Below, piece by piece: positions 61,118-64,000 of a stretch of 64,000 nucleotides of DNA. The stretch lies in the NCBI GenBank assembly GCA_003254925.1, contig QANZ01042480.1:75900-139899 (forward strand). The letters are read 5' to 3'. Within the stretch, counting starts at the first letter, position 1. Each line of letters begins with the position of its first letter. The position numbers and the translations under genes were made by a program. Under the pieces are notes generated by a model. That model worked only from the letters and a program-made list of their open reading frames with translations, did not search any database and was not told where the DNA came from. This stretch comes from Chamaecrista fasciculata (lineage: Eukaryota > Streptophyta > Magnoliopsida > Fabales > Fabaceae).

Positions 61118-63442
61118 TGATGGAGATTGTGCCCTAGGGCCAATCATCTTACAGATATGTTTGGAACATATCAATTAATTTATAGAGATAAATTAATGGT
61201 TATCATATTATTAGCATGTTTACTATGATAACAGTCCGTGATTAATTATGAGATAATTAATATAAATTGTCCTTGGTCGCTCATTCAAGTGGGAACTCGA
61301 ATTGAACTAAGACCAGCCTGACCTCGGTGCATAGAGATGCATGCACTAGATGCTGGGACGAGAGTCATGGTGCAATTATGTAAGGAGTTACAAATTGCTG
61401 GACCGACCCGGAGAGTTCTGCATGGGTTTCAGTCATTAGCTGGTCTCTCCTGTACATCTGTCATGATGCCCTTAGACCTGAGGTCTTGACTATTCCGGCG
61501 TTGTAGTTGTCAAACTTTGGCTTAGTCTAACGTTACATGTAACAGGGTAGCCATAAGGGCTGAGTACGGGTTTGGTTGATTGCCGTGCTGAGGAATGTGG
61601 TTGACCTAGATGGAATTTTGTCCCTCATAGAGATGAGAGGTATTTAACTGGGCCCCTCGATGAGTCTGTCCAAGGAATGTGTGGCCACACTGGTAATTGG
61701 GACTTACTCAGGGAATCGAGAAAGTTGAGGTTTGGAGTTTGGATGACTTTCCCATGCCTAATCCATGACCAAAATATCGTAGGACAAAAAGGGATCTAGA
61801 CAAGGTGGTACTAAGGTTAAGTCGTTTTGGGGTTAGACGATAACTCACGTGTTTTGGGTAGTCGTGATGGCTTGCTAGAGTCCGCTCTCGACTTGTAAGT
61901 CATGGAGATGACTTACTGCCAACTTCACGTGGGGCCTGCTGGGTCACACACGAGCAGGAACCAGATGCCAAGCTGGGACACGAATTAGGACTAATTCGTG
62001 GGTCACATTTGTGACACCGTTTAAGACATAATTGATTGTGTTGGGACATGAAGTCTTGTCTTAAATAAATATCTACAGATATATAATATTTGGATTTGTG
62101 GGACAAATTTAAATATATATATATATATGATAATTGTTAAATAGATAATTGGATTAGTCTATTTGCAATTATATTCCTATTTATAATATTAGGGAATTAT
62201 AAATTGGATAATGTTCCTAAGAGTTAGGAAATTATTAATTTATTAAATTCACTAATATTGGGAAAGATAGGATGAGGTTGGCGCCTCATATATACAAAAG
62301 GGATTTAATTAATAAAAATGTTTTATTAATTAAAATCATGGCTTAAATTTGAAATTCAAAAAGATTTGATCTAGATTTCAAATGATTGAATTAAATATAT
62401 TAAGGTAATATTTGAATTCAATAAATACAGGGGAAGTCGAATTCTAGGTCCAATTGGATTTTAATATTAATGTAATATTTTAATTCAATAAACTAGAATT
62501 CAAGATTCAAAAAGATTGACTTAAAGATATTAAGGTAATTCTTTAAATCAATATTGTTGGAAAATAACAAATTAGTTATAACTTCCTAAGAGTTAAGTTA
62601 GTTATTTTAATTTATTAAATTCCAACAAAATGATAAGGGGAGATGGCGCATGGCTTGGGAAGATCTTGGAAGATTTGATCTTCCAATTTGATTCTCCAAG
62701 ATTGCATTTTGAATCCAATTTAAATACTATAGTAATATTTTAAATTGGAATTCAAGTCATGAAATTGTGATATGGAGATATCATAATCTTATGATTTGAT
62801 AATTATATATTTTAGGGATTCCCTAATTATAATTATCAAAGTCCCCAAACCCTATAAAAGGAAGCCATAAGTCGACTTTCACAAGAGAGATCAAAAAAGG
62901 GTGAGAGCTTCATGCATACTTAGAAATCGACTTTAGCCTAGTTCTTCTCAAGAGAAAAATTCGATTTTTGCTCTAGGTGAGGAGAGAGAGAAAAATCGCA
63001 ACCCTAGTTTCTAGAGAGAGAAAGTGGCGCACAATTCTAAAGAGTTTAGTTTTGTGTGGCAAGGTTGTGTGGGATCAAGACTTGGATTCTTGATCAAGGC
63101 GCCATATAGTTCTTGGAAAATTCAAAGAAGAGTTCTTGAATTAAAGAACACCGTAGATAAAGGTTCCGGATTCACTTGGAGAGTTGAAGGAGGCTAGCAC
63201 CTAGGCATCTCCAAAACTGTTCGTGTGGATTACCGGCGGAGGAAGGACACGTCACGTGGACTTCTAGGATACGCCCCGTTCAACTAAACCAATTGAAACT
63301 CGTGAGGTATACCACTATCCAAAAGTTTTAAATTCAGCTAGCGGATCCGTTCGGGAATTCTAGGCCCTTGCGCGTTTTATGTTTAAAGTTTTTAATTATG
63401 TTTTGCTTCCGCTGCGTTTAGGCGCCCCTGAATTCCCCAACA
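61118..63442 (+). repeat. long LTR (about 2.3 kb), 5' LTR of an element extending past the window
   Basis: Starts near TGATGGAGATTGTGCCC and ends CCCCAACA directly before a primer-binding site, so it is the 5' LTR. A promoter-like 'ccctataaaaggaagcc' (TATA at 62853) lies about 590 bases before the end. The 68-codon frame at 61900-62106 is not credible coding. The left boundary is uncertain by a few bases. Superfamily cannot be assigned from the LTR alone. Confidence 0.75.
62853..62860 (+). promoter_or_regulatory. TATA box inside the long LTR
   Basis: TATAAAAG in an otherwise AT-rich stretch that turns into purine-rich leader-like DNA ('caagagagatc') about 25 bases downstream. Position suits a U3/R border. 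Confidence 0.55.
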
Positions 63443-63443
63443 G

Positions 63444-63457
63444 TGGTATCAGAGCCA
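63444..63457 (+). other. primer-binding site for initiator tRNA-Met
   Basis: TGGTATCAGAGCCA, complementary to the 3' end of plant initiator tRNA-Met, one base after the LTR's terminal CA. It fixes the element's orientation as plus. Confidence 0.9.
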
Positions 63458-64000
63458 CGCTAGTCCTTGGATTTAAAACTGTTTATGTGTACATGTGATG
63501 TATGATATGTGTGTTTACCGCTTTCAATCACCGTTTTGGTTTTACGAAAATTCACCGATTAATTTTTGCTCAAAAGTCGATTTTACAATCTAAGGTGCAA
63601 ATTTATGTATGTGATACATAAAGAAATCAATGAGATTGATTTGGATAAGTTTCTTGAATTTTAAGGCCAAAATCGAAAATCCTTGTATAATTATAATAAA
63701 AAGTGTTTTAATTATAATATTATAAAGGTGGCTGAAATTTATCAAAATTGTGAATTTTATAAATTTTAGGGGTCAATAATTCGAATTCTTGAATGAGATT
63801 CTTGAATTTTATAATTATTGATAATAGGCCTGAATTTCAAGAAAGGCATGTTAAAATTGCACAGACCCTAAATTGAACACAATTTTAAAAGGAGTTTTAA
63901 TATATGTGTTGGTTACCGTGTTTGACATAATTGTATGAATTGTTCATATTTGAATTGTGTGGTGTTGGATATGGCTCTAGGAGGTTTATTTCGGTAAATA
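63458..64000 (+). mobile_element. 5' internal leader of the LTR retrotransposon
   Basis: AT-rich, no open frame, consistent with the untranslated region before gag. The coding part would begin beyond 64000. Confidence 0.6.

Overview
This window is nuclear DNA of a flowering plant, most likely a eudicot. It is AT-rich. Its genes carry GT-AG introns of 0.1-2.5 kb, the proteins are plant-type, and the spaces between genes are packed with short retroposons, fold-back DNA elements and LTR debris. There are two ambiguous bases, at 19745 and 39082, both in repetitive DNA.

Genes in order: (1) 986-6914 (+), a four-exon cytochrome P450 of 484 aa resembling CYP716/CYP85-clan enzymes. (2) 13558-18736 (-), a seven-exon, 533-aa predicted secreted or ER-luminal protein. 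Its conserved His and Cys lie in the order of a permuted papain-like (NlpC/P60, YiiX-type) fold. (3) 25430-31077 (-), a seven-exon, 493-aa folate-biopterin transporter of the BT1 family. (4) 33325-37396 (-), a five-exon, 480-aa plastid tryptophan synthase beta chain. (5) 51973-55059 (+), an uninterrupted 1028-aa EFL1-type GTPase for 60S ribosome maturation, probably preceded by non-coding 5' exons. (6) 57131-58628 (+), the C-terminal half of a BAG-family Hsp70 co-chaperone with most of its ubiquitin-like part missing. (7) 60034-60105 (-), tRNA-Glu(TTC). A shortened initiator-tRNA-Met copy lies at 23856-23921. These are unrelated housekeeping and metabolic genes; nothing suggests a shared pathway or cluster.

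Mobile DNA dominates the rest. At least a dozen fold-back elements have long inverted arms full of 'tggtccc'-type repeats, and many are flanked by 9-bp target duplications, which points to non-autonomous Mutator-like elements. Two carry pieces of host genes in their loops: 9382-10329 holds an N-terminal piece of splicing factor SF1, and 22013-22746 (perfect 9-bp duplication) holds part of the leucine-rich-repeat domain of a pollen receptor-like kinase. Several tRNA-derived SINEs have intact target duplications, including an Au-type SINE and a SINE split by two hAT-like elements. A decayed Ty1/copia element fills 42905-47677 (-). A long LTR followed by an initiator-Met primer-binding site starts near 61118 and runs off the right edge.

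The most interesting signals are the two gene-capturing hairpin elements, the SINE/hAT nest upstream of the tryptophan synthase gene, an element that landed beside a P450 splice donor, and a degenerate array of about 80-bp units in the 5' leader region of EFL1.
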